Assembly: GCA_937921505.1 (NCBI GenBank)
Contig: CAKZUB010000062.1
Span: 1-64,000, forward strand
DNA length: 64,000 nt
Direction of reading: 5' to 3'
Source: an uncultured Clostridia bacterium
GTDB lineage: Bacteria > Bacillota > Clostridia > Lachnospirales > Cellulosilyticaceae
The translations under genes were made by a program, and so were the position numbers. Within the stretch, counting starts at the first letter, position 1; each line of letters starts with the position of its first letter. Below are positions 18,374 to 27,691 of this stretch, in pieces. The notes beneath the pieces were generated by a model. The model saw only the letters and a list, made by a program, of their open reading frames with translations. It searched no databases and was not told where the DNA came from.

Positions 18374-19447
18374 TTAGAAAATCTTTCTTCTATTAGCATA
18401 GTCGTTAACTTTTTTCTCTAAGTCTTTCGCCTCTTCTTCAGAATGTGTATTAATCGTATACATAACGCCTTCTGGTTCTAGATTCTCTAACATGACATCT
18501 AACTCCTCTGGTTCTACGCTAACCTGTATAAGCTTACCTGAGTTTTGAATCTTTTTTAGAACATCCAACCAATGAGAAGCACTTGGCTGGCCCGCTCCAT
18601 ACACCCACTGGATACCTTTTAATTTTTCAACTTGTAAAAGTCTGTCTAGGTGCTTAAGTGCTCCCGGTCCATCTAGATGGAATATGCTTGCATCTAGAAA
18701 CTCTAATTCTTTTTCTAACTCTTCGATGACAAGCTCCTCAAATGAATCTGGAGAAATCATACAACAAAAATCGCAGCTTGTAACATACCATTTCTCTGGA
18801 TGCCATATACCCATCCAGTTCGTAGAGCCCTTTTGGTACTTAGTAGTCAAAGCATATAAATCATCATACATGCTCTTAAATCCTTCAAATAATTCTAGTG
18901 AACCTCTTTGAATAAACTCAGGTCTTTCAATAGTATCTATACAAAGTTCTTGTGGACTTCTCATTGCGACTAATCCATCTGCTGCTGGATGAATATCCGC
19001 AATACCTACAAGATATTTATCTTTGCCATCTTCTACAGCAGCTTTTGTCATCTCTAGCATTTTTTGATAATAGAAGCTTTGCTTATCTAGCACAAAAGGC
19101 TTATACTCTTCCCATTCATGAAGGTTATGTATGGCCCAACTTGTATTTTCTCCAAATTCTAATTCTAAGCCATAGCAAGCTGCAAAAAAGTCTGGTCCTA
19201 GATCAGGACATAATCTCGGGATAGCGTCTCCTCCAAAATAAGTGTTTTGGAAGTCTAAATTGTGCTTTTTCAACATATACTCGACATCACACCAACGCTC
19301 TTTTAAGGTATTACGCTTTGGTAATTCCTGTATTATTTTTTTCTCTTTAGGTGCACAAATACTTACAATAGGCTTATCATGATTTTCCCTTGCCCAATAT
19401 GCTTTATAACGCTTTTGTATCTCTTCCCAATTAGGTTTATATAACAT
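18374..19447 (-). CDS. URO-D-like protein of the HxD subfamily
   Basis: 357 residues. It belongs to the uncharacterised URO-D-related group that starts with a W(E)EIxxRYxAYWxREN-type segment; here LYKPNWEEIQKRYKAYW. The motif equivalent to HxCG is FHLDGPG, so the zinc-binding Cys is replaced by Asp and methyltransferase-type zinc chemistry is doubtful. CDFCCMISPDSFEELV is the conserved segment upstream of it. The start ATG follows AAAAGGAG. Two broken relatives lie in this window (22143-24225 and 34804-35212). It has a 210-base divergent gap to an AraC gene at 19658, its probable regulator. Substrate and reaction are unknown. Confidence 0.75.
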   Translation of the reverse strand: MLYKPNWEEIQKRYKAYWARENHDKPIVSICAPKEKKIIQELPKRNTLKERWCDVEYMLKKHNLDFQNTYFGGDAIPRLCPDLGPDFFAACYGLELEFGENTSWAIHNLHEWEEYKPFVLDKQSFYYQKMLEMTKAAVEDGKDKYLVGIADIHPAADGLVAMRSPQELCIDTIERPEFIQRGSLELFEGFKSMYDDLYALTTKYQKGSTNWMGIWHPEKWYVTSCDFCCMISPDSFEELVIEELEKELEFLDASIFHLDGPGALKHLDRLLQVEKLKGIQWVYGAGQPSASHWLDVLKKIQNSGKLIQVSVEPEELDVMLENLEPEGVMYTINTHSEEEAKDLEKKVNDYANRRKIF

Positions 19448-19657
19448 ATTCTTGCTCCTTTTATAAACTATAATATTTTATATAACCTCATTCTACGCTT
19501 TATTTAAGCAGTCTTCTAATCAGATTTTTAGATATATACTTCATATTTTTATGTTTTTATGTGCTACTTATTTATATAGGCTTATTTAAAGTGTTATAAT
19601 AACTATACCCATTGGACTTCAAGATACCTATTACGCCGTGAAAGGAAGTATTATAAT

Positions 19658-20533
19658 ATGATAATAAAAAAAGATAACTTATCTTTGCCTTTTGAATTTC
19701 CTTTTAACATTTACACTTCAACGATTTCTCCTTCAAAAGGTGACGAAGAACCTGTTTATCATTGGCATGACTGTTTAGAAATATCCTATGTATTAACTGG
19801 ACAAGGTTACTATTTAGTCAATGGTCTAAAGTATGATATGGGGCCTCACGATATTATTTTATTTAATAACATAGAACCTCATTATTGGACAGCCCCCCCT
19901 GGTTCGCAAATGCAGGTATGCTCTATCATTTTCGATTTGCATATGATATGGCACAGTGAAATGAATCCTTTTGATATCGAATACCTCCAGCCTTTTTTAA
20001 AGCGCAACACTAATTTTGCAAATAAACTTCCTTCTAGAAGTACTTATACCGCAAAGATTTATGAAATTCTTTTGCATATCTCACAGGAGTTTTCTGATAA
20101 ACCTAAAGGCTATACCTTAATGATTAAGGCAAAGCTTCTAGAACTTATGACTTATCTTATAAGATACTTTCAAGATGATACCAAGACAAGTGAACTCGTA
20201 GACCAAAAAAAGGCTAAGCTACTTCGCCTAAACGAAGCCTTAACCTATATCAAGCAAAACTATGCTATGCCACTTTCACTTAATGAAGTTTCTAGTGTTG
20301 CTTGTATGAATCCCACTTATTTCTCTAGCTTTTTTAAAAATACTGTGGGGCTGTCTTTTATAGACCATCTTACCCTTATCCGCATAAGTCATGCAGAAGA
20401 TCTCTTAAAAAATACAAATTCAAAAATTGTAGATATTGCACTTCAGTGTGGATTTGGCTCAGTTTCAAGCTTTAATCGCAGCTTCAAAAAAATAAAAGGA
20501 GTTATACCTTCTGAGTTTAAATCCACAAACTAG
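19658..20533 (+). CDS. AraC family transcriptional regulator with cupin sensor
   Basis: 291 residues: a cupin-like N-terminus (YHWHDCLEISYVLTGQGYYLVNG, then IILFNNIEPHYW) and an AraC helix-turn-helix pair at the C-terminus (ACMNPTYFSSFFKNTVG; CGFGSVSSFNRSFKKIKG). The start ATG is downstream of AAAGGAAG. A TATAAT at 19595-19600 could be its -10 box. It is divergent from the HxD-type URO-D-like gene and convergent with the UAG-interrupted URO-D gene, so it may control either. It ends in TAG. Confidence 0.85.
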   Translation: MIIKKDNLSLPFEFPFNIYTSTISPSKGDEEPVYHWHDCLEISYVLTGQGYYLVNGLKYDMGPHDIILFNNIEPHYWTAPPGSQMQVCSIIFDLHMIWHSEMNPFDIEYLQPFLKRNTNFANKLPSRSTYTAKIYEILLHISQEFSDKPKGYTLMIKAKLLELMTYLIRYFQDDTKTSELVDQKKAKLLRLNEALTYIKQNYAMPLSLNEVSSVACMNPTYFSSFFKNTVGLSFIDHLTLIRISHAEDLLKNTNSKIVDIALQCGFGSVSSFNRSFKKIKGVIPSEFKSTN

Positions 20534-20560
20534 CTAAGATATTCCCCTTTTATTGTAATC

Positions 20561-21622
20561 TTATTTCTTATAATCTTTACATGCCTGTACATAAGCTAAG
20601 ATATTTTCCCATGGAACCTCTGGCTCTAGTATATGTGTTGGTGCGATAAATAGTCCGCCTTTTTCTCCTGCTACGTCCAAATTCTTAAATACTGTTTCTC
20701 TAACTTCTTCTGGTGTACCAAGCGGCATCGTTGTTTGTGTACCCACTGTGCCATGAAACGATATTTTATCACCATGCACTCTATGTATTTCAGCAAATTC
20801 CATACATTCACTTTGAATTGGGTTAAGTACATCTACACCAGCTTCAATAAGATGTGGAATAAAGGGTTCTACAAAACCGCAAGAATGATAGAAAATAATA
20901 ATATCTGGATTAATACTTCTAGCTGCATCGATAACTTCTTTAAGTTTAGGCTTGATCCATCTACAGTATAGCTCTTCGCTCATCATCACACTGTTTTGCA
21001 TACCGATATCGTCACCTAGAAAGATAACATCTACACCCGCTTTTGCATAAGAGCGCGCACGTACAACAGCAAGCTCCGTCACTTTATCAAATAAAAACTC
21101 TGCTTTTTCATCTTCCATCATCATATCGCACATTAATTCTTCCATACTTCGCATATACCATGCACATTCCCATATCGTCATCTGCATATAGCCGACAGCC
21201 ACAAGTCCCTGCTCTTTTATATGTGCTGCCTGCTTAGCTTGATGAGACGCATCTCCATTTTCAAAGTCTGGATAAGGATATGCCATAAGTTCTTCTAATG
21301 AAGTTATACTCTCAAGAGGATGTCTCATATATGTCATATGCATACCATTAGGGGATTTTTCATGCCCTACTCCCCATATATCAATATCTGCATCTTCTGC
21401 AAGAGGCTTTATAAAATACTTTCTGTATTTTCCAACGTCATGGTATTGAAGTTTTATATCTTCAATACCTCTCCAAGGAAACTTAAAATATTCCTAATAA
21501 TCATCAGACCCAGTTTCTTTTTTAAACCTTTCGATTAGAGCTGGGCACAAGATAAATTCTACTGGTATATACTCAAATCCTTCTCTTCTAATAAGAGATA
21601 AAAAATTCTCACGTGGTGCCAT
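20561..21622 (-). pseudogene. URO-D superfamily gene interrupted by in-frame UAG
   Basis: The whole frame 21622-20561 reads as one 352-residue URO-D family protein except for a TAG at codon 43 (21496-21494). The N-terminus (MAPRENFLSLIRREGFEYIP) has its own start with GGAGGT seven bases upstream. The sequence after the TAG (EYFKFPWRGIEDIKL...) continues in the same frame with sensible family sequence up to the longest ATG-initiated fragment at 21343. FYHSCG gives His-x-Cys, and APTHILEPEVP is the third-ligand region with His. No frameshift is seen and the rest is well preserved, so either the nonsense mutation is recent, the codon is read through, or it is a sequencing error. Translation from 21343 alone would lose the first strands of the barrel. 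Confidence 0.85.
21494..21496 (-). other. In-frame UAG codon
   Basis: Amber codon at position 43 of the URO-D gene, between ...KKETGSDDY and EYFKFPW.... Genes in the window commonly end in TAG, so global reassignment of UAG is unlikely. Confidence 0.85.
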
Positions 21623-21680
21623 ATCATTTACCTCCATCTCATCTTTTAGTCTTTATAACTTTACATACTAAGCTTAACCT

Positions 21681-22135
21681 TTAGTCATTGCACTCATGCA
21701 TTAAATATCTAATCCCATATGCTTCTATCATTATTTCTCTGCTTATATTTTTTTTTGTTAATAAATCTATATAGTCTCCTTCTAGTATAATTACTTTCTT
21801 TTCATTTAAACGCTGCATCTATACTTATAACATCACAGTTAAAACCATTATTGTGCAGCGCGTCATAATACTCTTGTAACAGCTCGTTGTAATTAAAAGC
21901 ATAATCATGATGTTGATTCTCATGACTCCAGTTATTATCATAATATTTAATGACTACAACTTTATTACTTGCCTTAGCATCTACAATGTCTCTGATAATA
22001 CCTTTAACTCTTTTCCTATCTCTGTTATTTCATGATAGCGTCTTCTTCCAATACCATCATGATCTAAAATACCATGCCAATATTGCTCTGTTCCCCATAA
22101 AACAATCGTTTTATCTAACCAATCAAATGCATATC
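21681..22135 (-). pseudogene. Remnant of a GH42 beta-galactosidase gene
   Basis: Minus-strand translation in changing frames gives pieces matching the intact GH42 enzyme at 24297-26306: WGTEQYWHGILDHDG, GRRRYHEI...IGKELK, IKYYDNNWSHENQHH, FNYNELLQEYYDAL and finally the C-terminal LEGDYIDLLT...IMIEAYGI. There is a frameshift near 22005, and near 21812 a deletion joins the mid-protein to the last 40 residues. The N-terminal half is missing. It ends in TAA at 21681, just before the URO-D gene at 21622. It is non-functional and marks a duplicated GH42/URO-D arrangement. Confidence 0.8.
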
Positions 22136-22142
22136 TCCCTTA

Positions 22143-22430
22143 TTATATACCATATTTAGCCAGGCGCTCTCGCACTTGTGCTTCTTGCTCTATCGGAAAC
22201 CTAAGTAGTATATGATGAATGCTATTGTAAGTACCAATTTGTTTTGCAACAGTGTCTAGACAATCAAATCCGCCCCATATCTGAATATTTTTACCTGCAC
22301 TATGAATCTGTTGATAAACTTCTGGCCACAAGGATTGATTGTTTTGGCCTGCCCCCGGGACCCATTGTACGGCGTCTAAAGTTCTGATATTTAATATAGA
22401 TTCCAGGTGAGTGAGTTCACCAATTCCATC
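22143..22430 (-). pseudogene. C-terminal fragment of a URO-D-like (HxD) gene
   Basis: About 95 codons (DGIGELTHLESILNIRTLDA..., ending RERLAKYGI) match the C-terminus of the fragment at 34804-35212 at roughly nine bases in ten, and are related to the end of the intact gene at 18374. Similarity stops at 22430, a few bases before the IS element. With the N-terminal fragment at 23824-24225 it represents one gene that lost its middle third and gained an IS. Confidence 0.8.
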
Positions 22431-22435
22431 CTTTT

Positions 22436-23823
22436 ATTTCCATTGACAGTGTTAAATTTCTATTTCAAACATATTTACCATAATTTTATACATGAAAAAG
22501 CTAGTACCTTAGGGTTTAATGTAATTATCACAAAACATCGCCCAAAAGAAAGGATACTAGCTATGGTTAATTATATTACTCTTTTTGAAAAGTTTATAGG
22601 TATTATTGATTGGAAATTACTTCAATCATATGCTGTTAAGCTTGGTACAGACTATAAAATAAGATCATTCTTTACACATCACCACTTAGCAAGTATGGTC
22701 TATTTTCATATTTGCGAACATGATGGATTAAGACATTTGAGTCAAAGTATGTTAGACAACATGGGAGATATTCTTCCTAAAATTAGTCTTACAACTTTAT
22801 CTAATCACAATAATACTAGAGATTATAAGGTTTTCGTGCCTATAATGGAAGACCTTATCAAAACAGCCCTTGGAACACTAACAAAGGAAGACCGTCTTGC
22901 AAAGTTTGGATCTATAAAAATGATTGATTCTACTACTATTAGTATGTGTCTTACCTTCTTCAACTGGGCTGAATTTAGAAGCACAAAAGCAGGTATTAAA
23001 ATGCATACAAGTATTGACGGGGCAACTGGCATACCAGATCGTATTATCTTTTCCAATGCAGTTTGTCATGACCGCACTAAAATGGATGAGCTTATCACAG
23101 ATAAAGATACTATTTATATCTTTGACAAAGGATATATTGACTATAAAAAATTTGATGACTATAGCTATAACGACATCCATTTTGTCACTCGTATTAAGGA
23201 TAATGCTGCGTTTACAGTTATTGAAGAATCCCCTGTTACGTATTATAAAGATAAGGAGGAATTGCTTCCTAAGGATTCTACTATTGTTTTTGATAAAAAA
23301 GTACGTCTTGGTAGTGAATATAGTAATCTTACTAAGAAGACCTATAGGATTGTAAAGATTATCGATCCGGTTAAGAAAGAGCTCACTTTTGTTACTAATA
23401 TCATGCATCTTAATTCAGAAGAAATTGCTTGGCTTTATAAAAGACGCTGGGATATAGAACTCTTTTTTAAATGGCTCAAACAACATTGTAAAATAAAAAA
23501 GCTTATGGGACATAGTGAGAATGCTGTGAAATTACAGATGATCACTGGAATTATCACTTACTTATTACTACGCCTTACTTGGAAGATTGTCCCTCAAGCA
23601 CAAAGCCTAGTTATTCTAAAACGCAAAATTGAAAACTTGCTTTTAATAGTAGTTACCTCTAACCAAAGCTATGAGGATCTACTATTTAACAACTCCTAAA
23701 TAATAGAAAATTGAATAAGCGTTTACCTAATCATGCCATCAGTATATAATCTTTTACTGGTTAAAAATGGTTAATGATGTTTGAAATCTCAAGATAGATT
23801 ATTTAAGTTAAGTCAATGGAAAT
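22436..23823 (+). mobile_element. IS4-family insertion sequence
   Basis: A unit of about 1.39 kb bounded by inverted repeats: ATTTCCATTGAC at 22436-22447 and its exact complement at 23812-23823, with weaker similarity extending inward. It encodes one DDE transposase. No target-site duplication is visible: the left flank ends CCATCCTTTT and the right flank begins TTTATCTAGT. This fits a later deletion of adjacent host DNA, because the two flanking gene fragments together lack about 120 codons. Confidence 0.75.
22563..23699 (+). CDS. IS4-family DDE transposase
   Basis: 378 residues. An N-terminal DUF4372-like region (FEKFIGIIDWKLLQ...) is followed by the DDE_Tnp_1 catalytic core. The first Asp is in MIDSTTISMC, the second in YIFDKGYIDYKKF, and the Y-(2)-R-(3)-E-(6)-K signature of the IS4 family is present in YKRRWDIELFFKWLK. 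The start is the ATG at 22563, with AAAGGA upstream. The longer frame from 22407 begins in the neighbouring pseudogene and is not real. The frame is intact, so the element may still be active. Confidence 0.9.
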   Translation: MVNYITLFEKFIGIIDWKLLQSYAVKLGTDYKIRSFFTHHHLASMVYFHICEHDGLRHLSQSMLDNMGDILPKISLTTLSNHNNTRDYKVFVPIMEDLIKTALGTLTKEDRLAKFGSIKMIDSTTISMCLTFFNWAEFRSTKAGIKMHTSIDGATGIPDRIIFSNAVCHDRTKMDELITDKDTIYIFDKGYIDYKKFDDYSYNDIHFVTRIKDNAAFTVIEESPVTYYKDKEELLPKDSTIVFDKKVRLGSEYSNLTKKTYRIVKIIDPVKKELTFVTNIMHLNSEEIAWLYKRRWDIELFFKWLKQHCKIKKLMGHSENAVKLQMITGIITYLLLRLTWKIVPQAQSLVILKRKIENLLLIVVTSNQSYEDLLFNNS

Positions 23824-24225
23824 TTTATCTAGTAATGAAACAGCAATGTCAAAATGTAATTCATTTATAGGAAGAAATTTCTTTGGATGAAACCATACAT
23901 TACCTGTTGAATTATCTATGTCTGCACCCAAGAACGCTGCAACCACCCCTGGTCCAAAACAGTCCATATTAAAATATGGAAACGCATCTCCTAGGTATAT
24001 GTTTTTACTTAACTCATAATCAATTCTGTCAATAATATCTTTTGCCGGTATACTCAAATCATGACAGTTTTGTTGAGATAACAGGGAACAAGAAGGCTGG
24101 GACCTTCCCGGGTCTTTTCCTTCTAGAATTGCACCGATCAAAGGGCGATTCAGTTTTCTTTCCCACCATAAGCCATACGTTCTTTTAATATTTTCCCATT
24201 GAATTTTATTAAAATCAATACCCAT
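23824..24225 (-). pseudogene. N-terminal fragment of a URO-D-like gene, cut by the IS
   Basis: From an ATG at 24225 (GAGGTG six bases upstream) about 134 codons match the N-terminus of the HxD-type URO-D-like family: IQWENIKRTYGLWWERKLNRP, then LGDAFPYFNMDCFGPGVVAAFLG, comparable to GGDAIPRLCPDLGPDFFAACYG in the intact gene at 18374. The frame runs into the IS end at 23823 and stops at 23803. It was the last gene of the GH43-GH42 operon, about 70 bases after the GH42 stop. The C-terminal part lies beyond the IS at 22143-22430. Confidence 0.82.
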
Positions 24226-24296
24226 ATTTTGCACCTCGTATCAGCCATTAATAATTAATTTTTATGCCATAATTATACATATTATATTCTTTCAAG

Positions 24297-26306
24297 CTAT
24301 TCCTTTAAAATAGCAACGCCATATGCCTCCATATACATTTGATTTTTTACTGCCTCTCCCGTTAATATGTTTATAAAACTGCCCTCTATATTGATTTTTA
24401 TGGAATAATTATTATGATTCATTAGGAGTGTAAATATTTTCCCTTCCTTTTCTTTTCTAACGATCTCAATACCTTCCGAGTTACTTTGAAGCGTTGTTAT
24501 CAACATGTCTTCCGTTATACTCTTAATGAAATCAGATAGTGCCGCATCATCCAAATCACAGCCCACATAGTAGACTTGGCCTTTCCCATATTGATTTACT
24601 GTGACTGCCGGTTTCCCTCTATAATAATGACTGTTATAAGTAGCCAGTACCTGAGCGCCGTTACTCTTAATGACATCACACCATGTTTTTGCCAAACCTT
24701 TGAAAGCTTCTCCGCTAACTTCTACACTTCGGCCAAAATTTATAGAATCATATTCTTCAAGTTCTATGCCTGCTAGTTCTTTAAAATAACCAGGATTAGT
24801 TATTGTTGACATACTATTATTCCAATTTCTAGTCCCTGATCTAAAGGTAATGAGTAAATTTCCACCTCTTTTAACATAGTCTTCACACTTAGTTTTAATG
24901 TCTTCTGTCATAAGATTAAAGGCTGGCATTAAGACTAATTTATACTTTGTGAAATCCACGTCAACACTTGTTACATCTGCGGTGATGTTATTTTTATTTA
25001 AAGCTGTATAATACTCATTAAGCAGCTCATTATAATCAAATTTACTATTATGGGGTTGAATTCTATGACTCCAGAAATTATCATAGGATTTAATAATGGC
25101 TACTTCATTGATATTTTTAGTATCAACAAACAAGTCCTCTAAACTTTTAAGTTCCTCACCAATTTTCGCAACCTCATGATACCTTCTTCTACCTTGCCCA
25201 TCATGATCCAAAATACCGTGCCAATATTGTTCTGTTCCAAATAGAGCTGGACGCCATCTAAAATAAATCATAGCCTCTGCTCCGTGTGCAAGTGCTTGAT
25301 AAGTCCAAAGACGTATTTGTCCTGGTTCTGGTGTATCTCCCATAGCTTGCCAACCACAGGGGCCGCTTTGCTGTTCCATCATCCAGAAGTTTTTATTTTT
25401 GATCCCTCTCATCAGGTCATGTGCCATAGAAACCTGAGTATAGTTACTTTTTCCCCACATATTATTAGGGTAGCAATCCCATGAAATAAAATCAAGATCT
25501 TTACCTAGATCAAAGTAATCCAACTCGCTAAAATGTCCCATAAAGTTATGTGTGATTGGAAGCGTGCTCAATTTTCGGATCTCTTCTATTTGAATCTTTT
25601 GAAACACAACAACAGCATCTGATTTGAATCTATAATAATCGAGAAGTAATCCTGGGTTATGATTGAAGGGAGGTCTATTAAGATTGCTGCCTTCTCCACT
25701 TTGCGTAAATCCATCCGAAGAAGAATATCTTGGAATAACAACCTCATCAAAATCATTATAAGTTTGACTCCAAAAAACGGTTCCCCATTCTTCATTTAAT
25801 GCCTGAATCGTCCCATACTTATTTCTAACCCAATCCTGAAAGCCTTTTTTACAATGATCACAAAAACAGCTTGCATCGAATTCATTGTCAGTCTGCCATC
25901 CTATGATGTTTTCATTGTCTTTATAATGCTCTGCCATTTTTCTTGTAATGACTCTAGAAAGTTCTCTATAGGTTGAATTGACTGAGCAATAATGTCTTCT
26001 CGTGCCAAATCCTTTTTGTAACCCATATAAATCAACAGGATAGATCTCCGGGTTAAGATCCATAAGCCATTTTGGTGGTGTCGCAGTTGGTGTCCCTAAG
26101 ACCACTTTGATGTCATACCTTGTAAGCGTTTCAATAGCTTCATCTAACCAAGAAAAGTCATATTCACCTTTCTTTGGTTCTAACTTGCTCCAAGCAAATT
26201 CTGCAAGCCTAACGACATTCATATTTGCCTCTTTCATCATTTTTGCATCTGTTTCCCATCTCTCTTTTGGCCAATGTTCTGGGTAATAATCCACTCCAAA
26301 ATACAT
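24297..26306 (-). CDS. GH42 beta-galactosidase
   Basis: About 669 residues with the three-part GH42 layout: an N-terminal TIM barrel beginning MYFGVDYYPEHWPKERW, a trimerisation domain from about residue 400, and a C-terminal beta domain. The acid/base Glu is in IGWQTDNEFDAS and the nucleophile Glu in FWMMEQQSGPCGW. There is no signal peptide, so it acts in the cytoplasm on imported galactosides (or, in some relatives, alpha-L-arabinopyranosides). The start is the ATG at 26306, after AAAGGG; a GTG at 26315 overlaps that site. It lies about 50 bases behind the GH43 gene and is part of the same transporter operon. It ends in TAG. Confidence 0.9.
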   Translation of the reverse strand: MYFGVDYYPEHWPKERWETDAKMMKEANMNVVRLAEFAWSKLEPKKGEYDFSWLDEAIETLTRYDIKVVLGTPTATPPKWLMDLNPEIYPVDLYGLQKGFGTRRHYCSVNSTYRELSRVITRKMAEHYKDNENIIGWQTDNEFDASCFCDHCKKGFQDWVRNKYGTIQALNEEWGTVFWSQTYNDFDEVVIPRYSSSDGFTQSGEGSNLNRPPFNHNPGLLLDYYRFKSDAVVVFQKIQIEEIRKLSTLPITHNFMGHFSELDYFDLGKDLDFISWDCYPNNMWGKSNYTQVSMAHDLMRGIKNKNFWMMEQQSGPCGWQAMGDTPEPGQIRLWTYQALAHGAEAMIYFRWRPALFGTEQYWHGILDHDGQGRRRYHEVAKIGEELKSLEDLFVDTKNINEVAIIKSYDNFWSHRIQPHNSKFDYNELLNEYYTALNKNNITADVTSVDVDFTKYKLVLMPAFNLMTEDIKTKCEDYVKRGGNLLITFRSGTRNWNNSMSTITNPGYFKELAGIELEEYDSINFGRSVEVSGEAFKGLAKTWCDVIKSNGAQVLATYNSHYYRGKPAVTVNQYGKGQVYYVGCDLDDAALSDFIKSITEDMLITTLQSNSEGIEIVRKEKEGKIFTLLMNHNNYSIKINIEGSFINILTGEAVKNQMYMEAYGVAILKE

Positions 26307-26357
26307 ATAATTCACACCCTTTCTCTCATTAATATTCAGAAAAAAATGTATAGCATT

Positions 26358-27659
26358 TTATAAATCCTTTATCTCAAAGGTAAACCAATTGAGATCACAA
26401 ATGCTTTCAGTCTCATTTCCAACAAATTTCAGATAAACTGCATGTTTTCCATTTACTCTGTCAATTGGCGTAGAAATGTCCATCCAAGTATCTTTATCTT
26501 GCTTCTTAAAATAAACCTTTCCGAGTACTGCCCCATCTATAGAATCCATTATAATTTCAATAGCACCATCCGTTTTTGGGCATAAGCGTGCTGTAAAACT
26601 CATCTCCTTCTCGAAATTACCATTCCCAAACTCTAAGTACTTAAATCCTGCATAATTACCATTTCGGTTATTAACAAGAGCATGTGCACTAGTCTCTACT
26701 TGAGTGATATAATTCCCTCCATATAACTGACAAGCCCTAGCAGATGACATTCTTGAAAAAGCACTCGGTGAGGCACTAAATCCTTGAGTAGTCATTTCCA
26801 CTGGAACAATACTTCCATTTTTTTCAAAGTATATAGGCTCAGCACATGCTCTTCTAGAATAAACACTGTTGTTACTTGATCGATGGTAGAATATATACCA
26901 TTGACCTAAAATCTCAATGATAGAACCATGATTATTCCAAGACAATGGATCAGTTTCATAGTTATTAATGATGACGCCTCGATAAGTAAAGGGGCCAAGC
27001 GGATGCTTTGAAGTCGCATAGGAAAGATTGTTAGCCTTACCCGTGCTAATATCACAAAATATATAATAATAAATATCTCCAATTTTTCTCATAGAACTCG
27101 CTTCATGAAAAAAATGAGTAGACTCATTAATAAGGTCCTCTACATATGTTTCCGGTATAATTTCAAACATATTGTCTCTTAATTGAGCAGCTTGAGCATT
27201 GTTTTGTCCCCAATAGTAATACACCTTTCCATCGTCATCTAGAAGTACCCCGGGATCTATATGTTGAAGTGCTGCACCTCCATGGATAGAACTAGGATAA
27301 TACATTCTTTTTGAATTGGAAAAGGGTCCCTCTGGAGAGTTGCTGGTTGCAACACCCTCTGAGCCATCTGAAAGACAAAAATACAAATAATAGATACCCT
27401 CTTTTTCAATGACATCAGGTGCATAAAGTGGTGCATCTGACCAGGGCACCTGATCATTTGGGCCTGCAGAAGCAAAAGTCACGCCATGGCTGGTCCAATG
27501 CTCTAAATTATATATCGAGGCTGAGTACACATAATACTCAGTACTGCAGTATGAAACGTCACCAAAAACATCATGAGAACCGTACAGATAAACTCTATCC
27601 CCGAAAACACGCGGTTCCCCATCTGGAATATATTCATCTAATGGTAAAAACGGATTCAT
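26358..27659 (-). CDS. GH43 glycosidase with CBM6-like C-terminus
   Basis: 433 residues. An N-terminal five-bladed propeller of about 300 residues carries the catalytic base Asp in IPDGEPRVFGDRVYLYGSHD, the pKa-modulating Asp in LYAPDVIEKEG and the acid Glu in FFHEASSMRKIG. From about residue 310 a beta-sandwich resembling CBM6 follows (YLEFGNGNFEKEMSFTARL..., ending DLNWFTFEI). Family members are beta-xylosidases, alpha-L-arabinofuranosidases or galactan-active enzymes. With GH42 next to it, arabinogalactan-type side chains are a plausible substrate (inference). No signal peptide, so it is intracellular. It follows the permease gene by about 30 bases. Confidence 0.85.
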   Translation of the reverse strand: MNPFLPLDEYIPDGEPRVFGDRVYLYGSHDVFGDVSYCSTEYYVYSASIYNLEHWTSHGVTFASAGPNDQVPWSDAPLYAPDVIEKEGIYYLYFCLSDGSEGVATSNSPEGPFSNSKRMYYPSSIHGGAALQHIDPGVLLDDDGKVYYYWGQNNAQAAQLRDNMFEIIPETYVEDLINESTHFFHEASSMRKIGDIYYYIFCDISTGKANNLSYATSKHPLGPFTYRGVIINNYETDPLSWNNHGSIIEILGQWYIFYHRSSNNSVYSRRACAEPIYFEKNGSIVPVEMTTQGFSASPSAFSRMSSARACQLYGGNYITQVETSAHALVNNRNGNYAGFKYLEFGNGNFEKEMSFTARLCPKTDGAIEIIMDSIDGAVLGKVYFKKQDKDTWMDISTPIDRVNGKHAVYLKFVGNETESICDLNWFTFEIKDL

Positions 27660-27691
27660 AAACTTACCTTCTTTCTTTTAAAGTTATTTGA

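Noticed and set aside
20561-21622. Pyrrolysine as the explanation of the UAG in the URO-D gene
   Set aside because: URO-D-fold enzymes are not among the known pyrrolysine proteins, no pyl genes are in the window, and TAG ends at least eleven normal genes here. It is kept only as a test, not a claim.
22407-22562. N-terminal extension of the IS transposase from 22407
   Set aside because: The extension starts in the URO-D-like pseudogene and crosses the IS inverted repeat; the ATG at 22563 has a ribosome binding site and the family N-terminus.
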